Made by a program: the position numbers and the translations under genes. This document shows positions 1 to 8,594 of a stretch of DNA of 64,000 bases, piece after piece (position 1 is the first letter of the stretch; the number at the start of each line of letters is the position of its first letter). Under the pieces are notes generated by a model, which was given only the letters and a program-made list of their open reading frames with translations, was not told the origin of the DNA and did no database searches. Source of the stretch: CAYFYS01 sp965202905 (GTDB lineage: Bacteria > Pseudomonadota > Alphaproteobacteria > MPNO01). The stretch is taken from positions 2,604,001 through 2,668,000 of the forward strand of contig OZ241868.1 in the NCBI GenBank assembly GCA_965202905.1. The letters run 5' to 3'.

Positions 1-1224
1 GGCGATGACGTATTTGCCGCAGGGCTTCTGAAACGAAGACGCGCCGTAGAGCGCGCGCCAGATCTCGGTCCGCGGCGTGCCCGGTGCGGCCTGCAGGACG
101 ATCACGCGGCGCAAATTGGTCAGCGGCTCGTGCATGGCGACCCGGCGAATCCCCTTGATCCCCAGATGGTCGCGCAGGTGCTCGAGGAACAGCGGCTCGT
201 AGGCCACCCGCTTGACCACCGAGGATTCGCTCGGCGTGACCTGGCTGATCATCGAGGTGAAGACGGCGTCGCTCCGGTGGGTGATCGCGCTCACCTCGAA
301 GACGAAGTTGTATTCCTCCAGGTTGACGTGGCCGTGGCTCTCGCCGAACGGGCCTTCGGGTTCGAAATACCCGGTATCGACATGGCCCTCGATGACGAAC
401 TCGGCCTCGGCCGGCACCAGCAGGTCGAGCGTATGCGCGCGCACGACATTGATCGGCGCGCCGGCGACTCCGCCGGCCACCGCGAGCTCGTCGACGCCTT
501 GCGCCACCTTCTGCGGCCCGCAATAGGCCACCGCTGGCGGGCAGCCGACGACGATCGCCATCGGCAGCCTCTCGCCGCGCGCCCGGCAGGCCTGCCAGTG
601 GGCGTAGCCGCCCTGACCGAGCTCGACGAACATCTTGAGCCCCAGCCGGCGCGAGCCTTTGAGCTGGCCGCGATAGGTGCCCATGTTCTGGATGCCGGTC
701 CCGGGATCGGCCGTGATGCAGCAGGTCGCCGTGAGGTACGGCGCGGCATCGTAGCCGGGCGTCGAGATCGGCACCGGAAGCGCATCGAGCCCCCTGCCCG
801 GCCCGTCCAGGTCCGCGCCGGTCAGCACGACATCCCGGCACGGCGCATCACTCACCTCGCGCGGCGCAACCGGCGTCGTTCTCGCGCGTTGCCAGACCGC
901 GCCGATCTCCGCGACAGGCACCCCCATGCCGAGCGCGTAGATCTCCGCGCTCGCCGCAAGCCCGCCCACCAGGACCGGAAAATCGAATCCGCGCCCGGCG
1001 GCATCGCGGACATCGGTGAACAAGAAGGCCTTGCGCCGGGCTTCCGGGATACCGCCGCGAAACTGCCAGCGGACCAGCGGGTGAAGCTCGGACTCCTTAT
1101 CTACCGCACGCTCGATGCGGTAGAGCAACCCGGCATCGTCCAACGCCGCCAGATGATCGTGGAGATCGGGGTAGCCCCGATCCGGCGCGGCGACAACCGC
1201 CCGCGCGTCCATCCTGCTCGCCAT
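1..1224 (-). CDS. UbiD-family prenylated-FMN decarboxylase (3' end cut by window edge)
   Basis: This reads on the minus strand from an ATG at 1224 through 408 codons to the left edge with no stop, so the C-terminus lies outside the window. The protein matches the UbiD family of reversible, prenylated-FMN-dependent aromatic or acrylic acid decarboxylases. It has the conserved central stretch with VIEGHVD near residue 277 and EGPFGE at about 290-295, which carries the acidic residues of the active site, followed by a region reading FEVSAITHR. An in-frame ATG at 1212 is an alternative start; neither has a strong ribosome site. The opposite strand has a long open frame here (130-1293) but it has no family resemblance. 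The substrate cannot be told from sequence. A second family member lies at 51058-52599; no UbiX-type flavin prenyltransferase was seen in the window. Confidence 0.88.
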   Translation of the reverse strand, partial: MASRMDARAVVAAPDRGYPDLHDHLAALDDAGLLYRIERAVDKESELHPLVRWQFRGGIPEARRKAFLFTDVRDAAGRGFDFPVLVGGLAASAEIYALGMGVPVAEIGAVWQRARTTPVAPREVSDAPCRDVVLTGADLDGPGRGLDALPVPISTPGYDAAPYLTATCCITADPGTGIQNMGTYRGQLKGSRRLGLKMFVELGQGGYAHWQACRARGERLPMAIVVGCPPAVAYCGPQKVAQGVDELAVAGGVAGAPINVVRAHTLDLLVPAEAEFVIEGHVDTGYFEPEGPFGESHGHVNLEEYNFVFEVSAITHRSDAVFTSMISQVTPSESSVVKRVAYEPLFLEHLRDHLGIKGIRRVAMHEPLTNLRRVIVLQAAPGTPRTEIWRALYGASSFQKPCGKYVIA

Positions 1225-1346
1225 GCCCAACCGTTCGAATGCATCGCCGCGACCATCATGGGCGGCGGGACGGGACGGGGCAAGACGCTTTGAAGTCCGG
1301 CCGTCGCCCGCTAGATTCCGGGGCCTGGACCGACCGGGAGCGTGCA

Positions 1347-2096
1347 ATGCCGGACCGAAGAATCGCCGATGAACTGATCGCGGTCGCAAAGCCGTTCTGG
1401 AACGCCGAAGCCGAGATCGCCCGGCGGTTCTTCGCCGGGCCGCCCAGCCGGGAGGCCTATATCCGCTACCTGGGCTCGGCGGTCTACAAGGAGCTCAACC
1501 CGACCATCGGCTATGGCGCCTCCGAGGGCTACGCCAACGCGCTGCACATGGAGTTCTGCGACATCGTCGAGGGCTTCCGCGGGCTCGGCGCCGGCGTCGA
1601 CCGACGCGATATGCTGTCCTCGCTCAAGATGATGACCGAGGAGTTCGAGCACTACGTGGTCCTGGCCGAAATCCTGGAGTTCATCCTCGGCCGGCCGCTC
1701 ACCGAGGACGACATCGGCCAGCTTCCCGAGGACAGGACGCTCAACGACATGCGCCGGTTCTATGTCGAATCGGGCGATCCCTGTCTCGTCACGGCGATGG
1801 GCCTGACCGAGGGCGGCGGGGCCAGCGCGTTCCGCGAGGGCGCGAAGCTGTCGGGCGGGGAAATCGAGGACCGGCTCGCCGCGGCGATGAAGATCATCCA
1901 TTCCGACGAAAAAGACCACTACGAGGGCGCGGCGGTGGCCGCCGCCGAGGCTGTGCGCTCGCCCGGGGATCTGGAGCGCATGAAGCGCGCGGTCCACGAG
2001 GTCAGCATCCAGCGCGTGCTGATGCGCAACGAGCAATTCGACTTCCAGATGAGCGATGCAGAGATCGAGGCGCTGATCGCCGGGAACCCGGTTTAG
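1347..2096 (+). CDS. Ferritin-like helix-bundle protein, putative diiron centre
   Basis: A 249-residue, mostly helical, soluble protein with no signal peptide. I do not recognise a named family. It has two ExxH motifs (E99-H102 in the stretch TEEFEH, and E188-H191 in SDEKDH) and candidate partner glutamates E49 and E155, the spacing pattern E..ExxH..E..ExxH seen in diiron carboxylate four-helix bundles such as rubrerythrin and ferritin-like oxidases. A metal-dependent redox or oxygenase role is therefore inferred, not shown. The ATG at 1347 was chosen because upstream in-frame codons overlap the divergent UbiD gene and are of low-complexity arginine-rich composition. It is transcribed away from the UbiD gene with about 120 bases between the two starts, so a shared promoter region is likely. 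Confidence 0.75.
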   Translation: MPDRRIADELIAVAKPFWNAEAEIARRFFAGPPSREAYIRYLGSAVYKELNPTIGYGASEGYANALHMEFCDIVEGFRGLGAGVDRRDMLSSLKMMTEEFEHYVVLAEILEFILGRPLTEDDIGQLPEDRTLNDMRRFYVESGDPCLVTAMGLTEGGGASAFREGAKLSGGEIEDRLAAAMKIIHSDEKDHYEGAAVAAAEAVRSPGDLERMKRAVHEVSIQRVLMRNEQFDFQMSDAEIEALIAGNPV

Positions 2097-2366
2097 CGCC
2101 CGGATTCCCGCTTTCGCGGCCGTGATGATGCGAATGCTGAAGGAATTTTCTCTTTGGATTCGGCGCGCTCATGGATTTTTGCGACGGGAGATCCGATGAG
2201 CTTCGAGATGAGCTTCGAAGAGATCGCCCAGGCCAGGGCGGTGATCGTTCTGGCGGTCTTCGCAGCGCTTTTCCTGGGCGGGCGCCGCGGCCGAGCCGCG
2301 AGACATGAGCGCCGTTTCGGGTTAAACTCCGGCCCGGCTTTCAATCGGAGCGCATCGGAGGTCGCC

Positions 2367-2909
2367 ATGAAGCGGTCCAAATCCATCGGCCTGGTGATGA
2401 TGGGCGCAAGCGCGATCGCGCTGACGGCCTGCGAGGAGCAGCAGGTCGATGCGATGGTCTTCGAGAGCGTGCAGCAATGCTACGCCGATGCGGAGCTGAC
2501 CCGCGAGCAGTGCGACGCCGAGTATGAGTCCGCCCGCACGGCGCATGTTCAGGCCGCGCCCAAATACACCTCGATCGAGGCCTGCCAGGCCGATTTCGGG
2601 CCGGAGAACTGCGAGCAGGCGCCGCAGCGCACGACCGGCGGCGGCTCGGTCTTCATGCCGCTGATGATGGGCTACATGATGGGCTCGATGCTGGGCGGCG
2701 CGCGCTCGGGCGTCGCCGCCCAGCCGCTCTACCGTTCGGCCGACGATCCCAAGTCGTTCCGGACCGCCGACAACAAGAATGTCGGCGACAAGGTCGGCCG
2801 CACCCGGGTCGCCCGGTCGGCCGGAACGGCGCCGGGCGCCAAGACGCGGACGACCTCCCGCGGCGGCTTCGGCAAGAGCGCGCGGACGTTCGGCCCGGCC
2901 GCCGGCTAG
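2367..2909 (+). CDS. DUF1190 (YgiB/YjfM-type) lipoprotein
   Basis: A 180-residue protein with a signal peptide ending in a lipobox (LTAC, Cys about residue 21), so it should be a lipid-anchored periplasmic protein. The body has the DUF1190 layout: a cysteine-containing N-terminal half with repeated EQC and FGPENC type elements, a Gly/Met-rich stretch (MPLMMGYMMGSMLGG) and a basic Ser/Thr/Gly-rich tail. E. coli relatives YgiB and YjfM sit next to glutathionylspermidine-synthase-like genes, exactly as here: the next gene starts 24 bases downstream. Function is unknown; the pairing suggests a cell-envelope job linked to the ligase product. The ATG at 2367 gives a proper signal peptide; the frame is open further upstream but without a better start. 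Confidence 0.85.
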   Translation: MKRSKSIGLVMMGASAIALTACEEQQVDAMVFESVQQCYADAELTREQCDAEYESARTAHVQAAPKYTSIEACQADFGPENCEQAPQRTTGGGSVFMPLMMGYMMGSMLGGARSGVAAQPLYRSADDPKSFRTADNKNVGDKVGRTRVARSAGTAPGAKTRTTSRGGFGKSARTFGPAAG

Positions 2910-2933
2910 GCCTTCGGGAAGCCGACGGCCGGG

Positions 2934-4094
2934 ATGCAGCGTACCCCGATCGCGCCGCGGCCGGGCTGGAAGGATGTCGCGCTCGAGCACGGCTTCGACT
3001 TCCATTCGATCGAGGGCGATCCCTATTGGGACGAGAGCGCGGTCTATCGCTTCACTCTGGAAGAGATCGAGGACGGGCTCGAGAACCCGGTCGAAGAGCT
3101 CGAAAACCTGTGCTTCTCGGTGGTCGAGCGCGCGGTGGCGGACGAAACCGTGCTCGCCCGGCTCGCGATTCCCGAACCCTTCTGGGAGACCATTGCCCAA
3201 AGCTGGCGGGACGGCGAGAAAAACCTCTACGGCCGGATGGATTTCTCATATGACGGCGCCGGCCCGGCAAAGCTCCTGGAATATAACGCCGATACGCCGA
3301 CGGCGCTCTACGAATCCTCGATCTTCCAGTGGGTCTGGCTGGAGCAGGCGATCGAGGCCGGCGCGGTCGCGCCCGGGTCGGACCAGTTCAACTCGCTGCA
3401 CGAAAAACTGATCGATGCGCTGTCGCGCTTCGGCGTTTCGGGCGCGCTCCACTTCGCCTGCGCCAAGGACAGCGAGGAGGACCGCGGCACGGTCGCCTAT
3501 CTGGAGGACTGCGCGAAGCAGGCGGGGATCGAGACCGGTTTCGTCTACGTCGAGGAGATCGGCGTCGACGCTGCCGGCCGGTTCACCGACCTCGACGACC
3601 GGGTGATCGAGACCCTGTTCAAGCTCTACCCCTGGGAATGGATCATGGCTGAAGAGTTCGGCGGTCATGTGCCCGGCTGCGGCGTTTCGTTCATAGAGCC
3701 GGCGTGGAAGGCGATCCTGTCGAACAAGGGTTTGCTGGCGCTGTTGTGGGAGATGTTCGAGGGCCATCCCAACCTGCTGCCCAGCTTCTTTGCCGACGAC
3801 CCGCGCGCGGCCGCGCTGGGTGGGACCTGTGTGCGCAAGCCCTTGCTGTCGCGCGAAGGGCAGAACGTCGAGATCGTCCGCTGCGGCGGCGCGGAGACGC
3901 CGCACCAGGGCGGCTATGGAAGCGAGGGCCACATCGTCCAGGCCTTCCACCCGCTGCCTACGTTCGACGGGAACCATCCGATGACGGGCTGCTGGGTGGT
4001 GGCGAGCCAGCCGGCCGGGCTGTGCATCCGCGAGGACCGTTCTCTGGTCACCGGCGACGACGCGCGCTTCATCCCGCATCTGATCGAGTTCTAG
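2934..4094 (+). CDS. Glutathionylspermidine synthase-like ATP-grasp amidoligase (YgiC/YjfC type)
   Basis: A 386-residue protein of the glutathionylspermidine synthase C-terminal (ATP-grasp) family, without the amidase domain of E. coli Gss; the length fits the YgiC/YjfC group. Recognisable elements are YWDESAVYRFT near the start, LLEYNADTPTALYESS in the first third, the KLYPWEWIMAEEFG segment and the closing GCWVVASQPAGLCIRED, which build the nucleotide and Mg2+ site. Members are expected to form an amide or peptide bond with ATP; the actual acceptor of YgiC/YjfC proteins is not established. It follows the DUF1190 gene in the same direction and probably shares its transcript. The spermidine-synthase-like/PspA/DUF350 genes that usually travel with it are at 40.9-46.7 kb. 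Confidence 0.9.
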   Translation: MQRTPIAPRPGWKDVALEHGFDFHSIEGDPYWDESAVYRFTLEEIEDGLENPVEELENLCFSVVERAVADETVLARLAIPEPFWETIAQSWRDGEKNLYGRMDFSYDGAGPAKLLEYNADTPTALYESSIFQWVWLEQAIEAGAVAPGSDQFNSLHEKLIDALSRFGVSGALHFACAKDSEEDRGTVAYLEDCAKQAGIETGFVYVEEIGVDAAGRFTDLDDRVIETLFKLYPWEWIMAEEFGGHVPGCGVSFIEPAWKAILSNKGLLALLWEMFEGHPNLLPSFFADDPRAAALGGTCVRKPLLSREGQNVEIVRCGGAETPHQGGYGSEGHIVQAFHPLPTFDGNHPMTGCWVVASQPAGLCIREDRSLVTGDDARFIPHLIEF

Positions 4095-4137
4095 GCTGGC
4101 CGGGCGGCGCGGGCTCAGCGACATCCCGGGCCGGTGG

Positions 4138-4740
4138 TCACGGCGGCGGCGGCGCGGTTTCGCGCATCGAAGGGCGCTGGCTGAACGCGGCGTACCAGGC
4201 GGCAAGGCGCAAGCGGGACTCGCGCCAGCCGGGTGCGCAGTCGCGCAGCTCCACATAGCCGATCGCACACGCCGCGGCGATCGGGGCGATGCCGGCCGCG
4301 CCGTCGAGCGCGTCGATCTCCTCGTCCAAGGCCGCGAGCGCGGCGTCGATCTTCCGCGCCTGGCCGGCAATGAACGGCTCATGCTGGCGCTCTGCCGGGC
4401 GGCGGCGCTCGCCGGCGAGCGCCGCCGCCGCTCCCAGCCCATCGCCCAGCGCCTCCAGCCGGAGCGCGGTCCAGCGCGCCGGGCCGGCCTCCGGGTAGAG
4501 CTTCGCACCGTCATGCAGGCTGTCGAGATACTGGCAGATGACCGGCGAATCATACAGCGCCGCGCCGTCCTCGCCGATCACCACCGGCACCTGATCGAGC
4601 GGATTGGTCCGCCCGAGCGCCGCCGGACGGTCCGTCAGGTTGATCATCGTCCAGTCGATCGCATCGCCCTGGCCGGTCTCGATGGCCGCTACCCGCACCT
4701 TGCGGGCGAACGGCGAATTGGGTGAGGCGTATCCCTTCAT
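4138..4740 (-). CDS. Glutathione S-transferase family protein
   Basis: A 200-residue cytosolic protein with an N-terminal thioredoxin-like GST domain (starts MKGYASPNSPFARKVRVAA, with the Ser of the SPFARKV motif as likely thiol-activating residue; the conserved NPLDQVPVV cis-proline loop and DSPVICQYLD glutathione-binding segment follow) and a helical C-terminal domain. This is the common bacterial GST layout that conjugates or reduces substrates with glutathione. The ATG at 4740 is the only start that begins directly at the first beta strand; the frame extends upstream only through basic low-complexity sequence. It faces the ATP-grasp gene tail-to-tail, 43 bases apart. Substrate unknown. 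Confidence 0.9.
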   Translation of the reverse strand: MKGYASPNSPFARKVRVAAIETGQGDAIDWTMINLTDRPAALGRTNPLDQVPVVIGEDGAALYDSPVICQYLDSLHDGAKLYPEAGPARWTALRLEALGDGLGAAAALAGERRRPAERQHEPFIAGQARKIDAALAALDEEIDALDGAAGIAPIAAACAIGYVELRDCAPGWRESRLRLAAWYAAFSQRPSMRETAPPPP

Positions 4741-4905
4741 GCCGTCTCCGTCTCCGATCGTGCTCACGGAGGCGATTTTCGCCCACCCCGGCCGCGCGCG
4801 CAACGTCCGGCCCGGGCGCACACGGACACGCGCGCCGCACACGGCCAGGGAAACGAAAACGTCCGCGCGCGGGCTCTGCCGGGTGAAGGCGACCCTGGCG
4901 GGCGC

Positions 4906-5739
4906 TCACCGCAACCGCTCGCGCGCGAGCCGGGCGCGACGCTCCTTGGCGGCGGCGCGGGCGCGCCGGCGATCTTCGGCGCTCATCATGCCGTCGAGCC
5001 GGCCTCGGAAAAGATCGGCCTGGGGCTGGTCCTGGGCGGCGGCGAGGTCGAACCACACCCAGGCTTCGATCAGGTCGCGCTCGACACCTTCGCCCTCGGC
5101 ATAGAGCACGCCGAGATTGAGCTGGGCCGGCGCGAGACCGGCCTCGGCCGCCTGGCGGTACCACCGCGACGCCGCGTCCGCGTCCGCGACGCCGGCCAAG
5201 CCGTTCTCCAGCACGAAGCCCAGGTTGAATGCCGCCTCGCGCACGCCGTTCTTCGCCGCGCGCCGGTACCAGAACACCGCCTGGGCAATGTCCGGCCCGG
5301 CCCCGTTGCCGTAATGCAGCACGGTCGCGAGTTTGAACTGAGCCAGCGGATGGCCGGCCTCGGCGGCCCTCTTGTACCACTTGACCGCCTGGCCGGCGTC
5401 GGCCGCCCGCCCGGCGCCGGTCTCGAACTGCAAACCGAGAAGGAACTGCGCCTCGGGCGCGCCGGCTTCGGCCGCCTTGGGGTACCAGCGGATCGAATCG
5501 CCGAAGGTGGCGGGCGCTTCGACCTGGGCGCTCACCGCGCCCGGGACGACAAGCACCGGCGCGAAAGCAAGAGACCGAACGGCCGAACGCCACCGTCGCG
5601 GCAACCACGAGCACGCCGCGAAAAAACGCGTTGCGCGCCGGGACCGCGCCCGCCGCCGGGTCCAAGAAGCAAAGCGGAGGAAGATGGCGTCGGAAGTGTG
5701 AAGAGGGTGTAAACCGCGGCCGGAGTCAGGCGTTGACAT
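4906..5739 (-). CDS. Secreted Sel1-repeat (SLR) protein; start uncertain
   Basis: The conserved part is four to five Sel1-like repeats of about 36 residues (AAEAG.P.AQF.LG..... / AVKWYKRAAEAGHPLAQFKL / WYRRAAKNGV / WYRQAAEAGLAPAQLNLG), a helical solenoid used for protein-protein contacts, followed by a basic Arg/Ala-rich tail. Before the repeats lies a signal-peptide-like segment (RSLAFAPVLVVPGAVSA), so the protein is probably exported. The start is unclear: ATGs at 5781 and 5739 run into the end of the upstream reductase gene and add 45-60 unlikely basic residues, while a TTG at 5604 would give a normal signal peptide but has no clear ribosome site. The coordinates use the 5739 ATG. A partner cannot be named. 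Confidence 0.72.
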   Translation of the reverse strand: MSTPDSGRGLHPLHTSDAIFLRFASWTRRRARSRRATRFFAACSWLPRRWRSAVRSLAFAPVLVVPGAVSAQVEAPATFGDSIRWYPKAAEAGAPEAQFLLGLQFETGAGRAADAGQAVKWYKRAAEAGHPLAQFKLATVLHYGNGAGPDIAQAVFWYRRAAKNGVREAAFNLGFVLENGLAGVADADAASRWYRQAAEAGLAPAQLNLGVLYAEGEGVERDLIEAWVWFDLAAAQDQPQADLFRGRLDGMMSAEDRRRARAAAKERRARLARERLR

Positions 5740-6721
5740 CGACCACCGTTCGGCCGCGGATGCGGCCTTGGAGGATCTCATCGGCCAAGCCGGGCAGGTC
5801 GGTAAGGGGCGCGGTAGCGGCGAACCGGTCGAACGCGCCCTCGGGCAACCCGGCGGCGAGCCGCCGCCAGGCCTCGAGCCTGGGCTCGTGCGGATACATC
5901 ACCGAATCGATCCCGAGCAGCCGGACGCCGCGTAGCAGGAACGGGATCACGGTGGTTTCCAGCGCGCTGCCGCCGGCGAGTCCGCAGGCGGCGACCGCAG
6001 CGCCGTAGCGCATCCCGGCCAGGATCGAGGCGAGCGTCGCGCCGCCGACCGCATCGATCGCGCCGCTCCAGCGCTCGCCCAGCAGCGGACGCCCGGGTGC
6101 GGCGGCAAGCTCGGCGCGGTCGATGACCGTCGCGGCCCCGAGCTCCTTGAGCGCCGCCTCGGTCTCGGGCCGGCCGGTCGAGGCCGCCACTTCGTAGCCC
6201 AGCGCGGCCAGCAGGCTCACCGCGACGCTGCCCACCCCGCCGTTCGCGCCGGTGACCAGAACCTCGCCCACGCCCGGAACCAGCCCGGCGCGCTCCAGCT
6301 CGATGACCGCGATCATGGCGGTAAACCCGGCGGTGCCGAGCGCCATCGCCCGATACGGATCGAGCCCGTCCGGACACTTGACCACCCAATCGGCCGGCAC
6401 CCGCGCGCGCTGGGCGTAGCCGCCCCAGCGGATCTCGCCCATCCGGTAGCCGGTCACCAGAACCTCGTCGCCGACCGCGAAGTCGGGCGATGAGGAGGCC
6501 GTCACAGTCCCGGCCAGATCGATGCCCGGGACGTGCGGGTAGGTGCGCACCAGCCGGCCGATGCCCTTGAGGATCATGCCGTCCTTGTAGTTCAGCCCCG
6601 AATAGGCGACCGCGACCGTCACCTCGCCCTCGGGCAGCGCCGCCTCGTCGAGCTCCTTGACTGCGGCCGCCGGGCCGCCCTCGCCCTCTTCCAGGACGAG
6701 CGCCCTGAACCGTTCGCCCAT
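5726..6721 (-). CDS. acuI: Acryloyl-CoA reductase / YhdH-type quinone oxidoreductase (MDR family)
   Basis: A 331-residue zinc-free medium-chain reductase. The N-terminal GroES-like domain has the family signature SGLNYKDGMILKG and the YPHVPGIDLAGTV segment; the Rossmann domain has VLVTGANGGVGSVAV, the NADPH loop. These are the marks of the YhdH/AcuI group, which reduces acryloyl-CoA to propionyl-CoA with NADPH and so removes a toxic intermediate of 3-hydroxypropionate and DMSP metabolism. The ATG at 6721 is followed at once by the typical start of the first domain. It is divergent from ygfZ across 150 bases. The symbol reflects family membership; other enoyl substrates are possible. Confidence 0.87.
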   Translation of the reverse strand: MGERFRALVLEEGEGGPAAAVKELDEAALPEGEVTVAVAYSGLNYKDGMILKGIGRLVRTYPHVPGIDLAGTVTASSSPDFAVGDEVLVTGYRMGEIRWGGYAQRARVPADWVVKCPDGLDPYRAMALGTAGFTAMIAVIELERAGLVPGVGEVLVTGANGGVGSVAVSLLAALGYEVAASTGRPETEAALKELGAATVIDRAELAAAPGRPLLGERWSGAIDAVGGATLASILAGMRYGAAVAACGLAGGSALETTVIPFLLRGVRLLGIDSVMYPHEPRLEAWRRLAAGLPEGAFDRFAATAPLTDLPGLADEILQGRIRGRTVVDVNA

Positions 6722-6873
6722 CTTTTTGTCCCAAACCCGCCAATCTGCCCGACGCAGTAAGCCGTTCGCGGAAGATTCGTCAAGCGAGCCGGCCGAAACG
6801 GCGCGGTCTTGCCGCAGCCGCCGGAGAGCGCCACTTCATTGCCAGCCCGCTTCATGGGCGCGAGGATCGGCCA

Positions 6874-7722
6874 ATGGCGGACTGCATCAAACTCGAGGAT
6901 CGCGCGATACTGGAGGTCTCCGGCGAGGACGCGCGCGCCTTTCTCCAGGGCCTGATCACCAACGACATCGAGAAGGTCAGTGCGACCGAAGCCGTCTACG
7001 CGGCGCTGCTGACGCCCCAGGGCAAATACCTTTTCGACTTTTTCATCGTCGCCAACGGCGATGCGCTGTGGCTCGATTGCGAGGCGGCCGGGCGAGAGAC
7101 CCTGCGCCGCCGGCTTGCGATGTACCGGCTGCGCGCCAAGGTCGAGATCGATGCCGGGCTCGACCACGAGGTCCACGCGGCGATCGGCGACAATGCGCTC
7201 GCCGCGGCCAGGCAAATCGACACCGCGCTGTCCTTCGCCGATCCGCGCATCGCAGGGCTTGGCGCCCGCGCGATCGTCGCGCCGGCCGCCCGCCCGGACC
7301 TTACCGGGGCCGGCCTGCGGGCGGGCGCGCGCGCGGATTACGACCGGCTGCGCATCCGGCTCGGCGTCCCCGATGGCAGCCGCGACCTGGTCCCGGAAAA
7401 ATCGTTCCTGCTGGAGAACGGCTTCGAGGCGCTCAACGGCGTCGATTTCGAGAAAGGATGCTATGTCGGCCAGGAGGTCACCGCGCGCATGAAGCACCGC
7501 GCGCTCGTCCGCAAGCGCCTCGTGCCGGTGCGCATCGAGGGCGCGGCCCCGCCGGAAGGCGCGCCGGTCCATCGCGGTGAGATCGAGGTCGGCGAGATGC
7601 GCAGCTCGTCCGGCGCGCTCGGCCTGGCCATGCTTCGCCTGGAAGCGATCGCCGCCGCCGGGCCGCTGCGCGCCGGCCCGGCGCGCCTTACGGTCGAAAG
7701 GCCCGAATGGGCCGATTTCTGA
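6874..7722 (+). CDS. ygfZ: Folate-binding protein YgfZ (IBA57/CAF17-like Fe-S cluster assembly factor)
   Basis: A 282-residue protein related to the glycine cleavage T-protein. The diagnostic YgfZ motif KGCYVGQE, with its conserved cysteine, is at residues 194-201, and the N-terminal half has FLQGLITNDI and LLTPQGKYLFDFF. YgfZ/IBA57 proteins bind tetrahydrofolate and help assemble or repair 4Fe-4S clusters in the cytosol. The start ATG at 6874 opens directly on the first strand of the domain. The gene stands alone on the plus strand between two minus-strand genes. Confidence 0.92.
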   Translation: MADCIKLEDRAILEVSGEDARAFLQGLITNDIEKVSATEAVYAALLTPQGKYLFDFFIVANGDALWLDCEAAGRETLRRRLAMYRLRAKVEIDAGLDHEVHAAIGDNALAAARQIDTALSFADPRIAGLGARAIVAPAARPDLTGAGLRAGARADYDRLRIRLGVPDGSRDLVPEKSFLLENGFEALNGVDFEKGCYVGQEVTARMKHRALVRKRLVPVRIEGAAPPEGAPVHRGEIEVGEMRSSSGALGLAMLRLEAIAAAGPLRAGPARLTVERPEWADF

Positions 7723-7738
7723 AGCGGCGACGCCGGCC

Positions 7739-8149
7739 TCAGGCGACCGCTTCCAGATCCCCGGCGGTCAGCGCGCGGGTGCCGTACTGCGCCGGCGAAG
7801 TAATCTCGAGCATCTCCAGGTCGTCCGACCATTCGATCACGCTGTGCTTGATTTCCGGCGGCAGCATGTGGACCGAGCCCGCCGTGAGCCGCTCTTCGCC
7901 GTGGCCCTCGTACCAGAACGTCACCCAGCCGCTGACCACGTAGACGATCAGGAAATCGATGCCGGTGTGGAGATGGGCCTCGATGGGCGGGGGGCCGTCG
8001 CCGCCGCGAATCAGGTGTGCGCCGTATCTGCCGTTCGTCGCCTCCTCGACGCCGAAATGGCGGTAGACAAACTGATCGCGGATTCCTTCTTTCCCGTAGA
8101 CCGCGCCATCGGCATGGCTGATCACCAGCTTTTGCTTGAACTCCGACAT
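7739..8149 (-). CDS. Cupin-domain protein
   Basis: A 136-residue single-domain cupin. The first cupin motif reads PPPIEAHLHTGIDFLIVYVVSG and the second lies in the GSVHMLPPEIKHSVIEWSDDLEM stretch, supplying the usual His/His/Glu-type metal site. A GGAGGG ribosome site sits just before the ATG at 8149. It is the last gene of a three-gene minus-strand run (class II aldolase, RidA, cupin), so it may act on a small sugar- or keto-acid-like compound; that is inference. No specific reaction can be assigned. Confidence 0.8.
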   Translation of the reverse strand: MSEFKQKLVISHADGAVYGKEGIRDQFVYRHFGVEEATNGRYGAHLIRGGDGPPPIEAHLHTGIDFLIVYVVSGWVTFWYEGHGEERLTAGSVHMLPPEIKHSVIEWSDDLEMLEITSPAQYGTRALTAGDLEAVA

Positions 8150-8212
8150 CGAACCCTCCGTTCCGTGCGAATGATGGGAAGGCCGGCCCGGCTCCCCGGG
8201 CCGGCGCGTGGT

Positions 8213-8563
8213 TCAAAGCGCCGCGACGAGCATGATTTCGACCGCGGTTCCCGGTGTGAGCTCGACCCCGACGGCGGCACGCGCAGGCAGGCAGGCCGGG
8301 TCGAGCCAAGCCATCCAGGCCTCGTTCATCGCGTCTTTCCGCGACAGATCGGCCATGTAGACGGTGGCCGACAGGATGCGCGACTTGTCGGTCCCGGCCC
8401 CGGCCAGGAAGCCGTCGATCTGCCGGAGCACCTGTTCGGTCTGGCCCTTGACGTCCTGCGTCTTGTCCTGGGCGACGATGCCCGACAGGTAGGCCAGCCC
8501 GCCATGGACGACCGCGCGGCTGTTCCAGGCGCCGGGTTCGATCCGGTCGATGTCGGTGCTCAT
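8213..8563 (-). CDS. RidA family protein (YjgF/YER057c/UK114)
   Basis: A 116-residue RidA-fold protein beginning MSTDIDRIEPG. The family features are the GGLAYLSGIVA strand, the QTEQVLRQIDGFLAGAGTDKSRILSATVYMADL helix-strand unit and the C-terminal RAAVGVELTPGTAVEIMLVAA containing the position that in active RidA is an Arg plus Glu pair that deaminates reactive enamines/imines. Here the Arg of RAAVGVEL is present. Members form trimers in the cytosol. It lies between an aldolase and a cupin gene in the same direction, which suggests a dedicated catabolic role and not general housekeeping. The ATG at 8563 was preferred over an upstream ATG (8692) that would overlap the aldolase gene. Confidence 0.88.
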   Translation of the reverse strand: MSTDIDRIEPGAWNSRAVVHGGLAYLSGIVAQDKTQDVKGQTEQVLRQIDGFLAGAGTDKSRILSATVYMADLSRKDAMNEAWMAWLDPACLPARAAVGVELTPGTAVEIMLVAAL

Positions 8564-8594
8564 GGGTCGGGTTCCTCTTTCGGTCGGCGGCCGG

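Noticed and set aside
130..1293. Plus-strand open frame of 387 codons at the left edge
   Set aside because: The minus strand reads as UbiD with conserved motifs; the plus frame is an antisense shadow.
5604..5665. Frameshift in the signal-peptide region of the Sel1-repeat gene (another frame has a hydrophobic stretch AFFRGVLVVAATVAFG next to a six-T run)
   Set aside because: The Sel1 frame already has a usable signal peptide from the TTG at 5604, so a frameshift is not needed.
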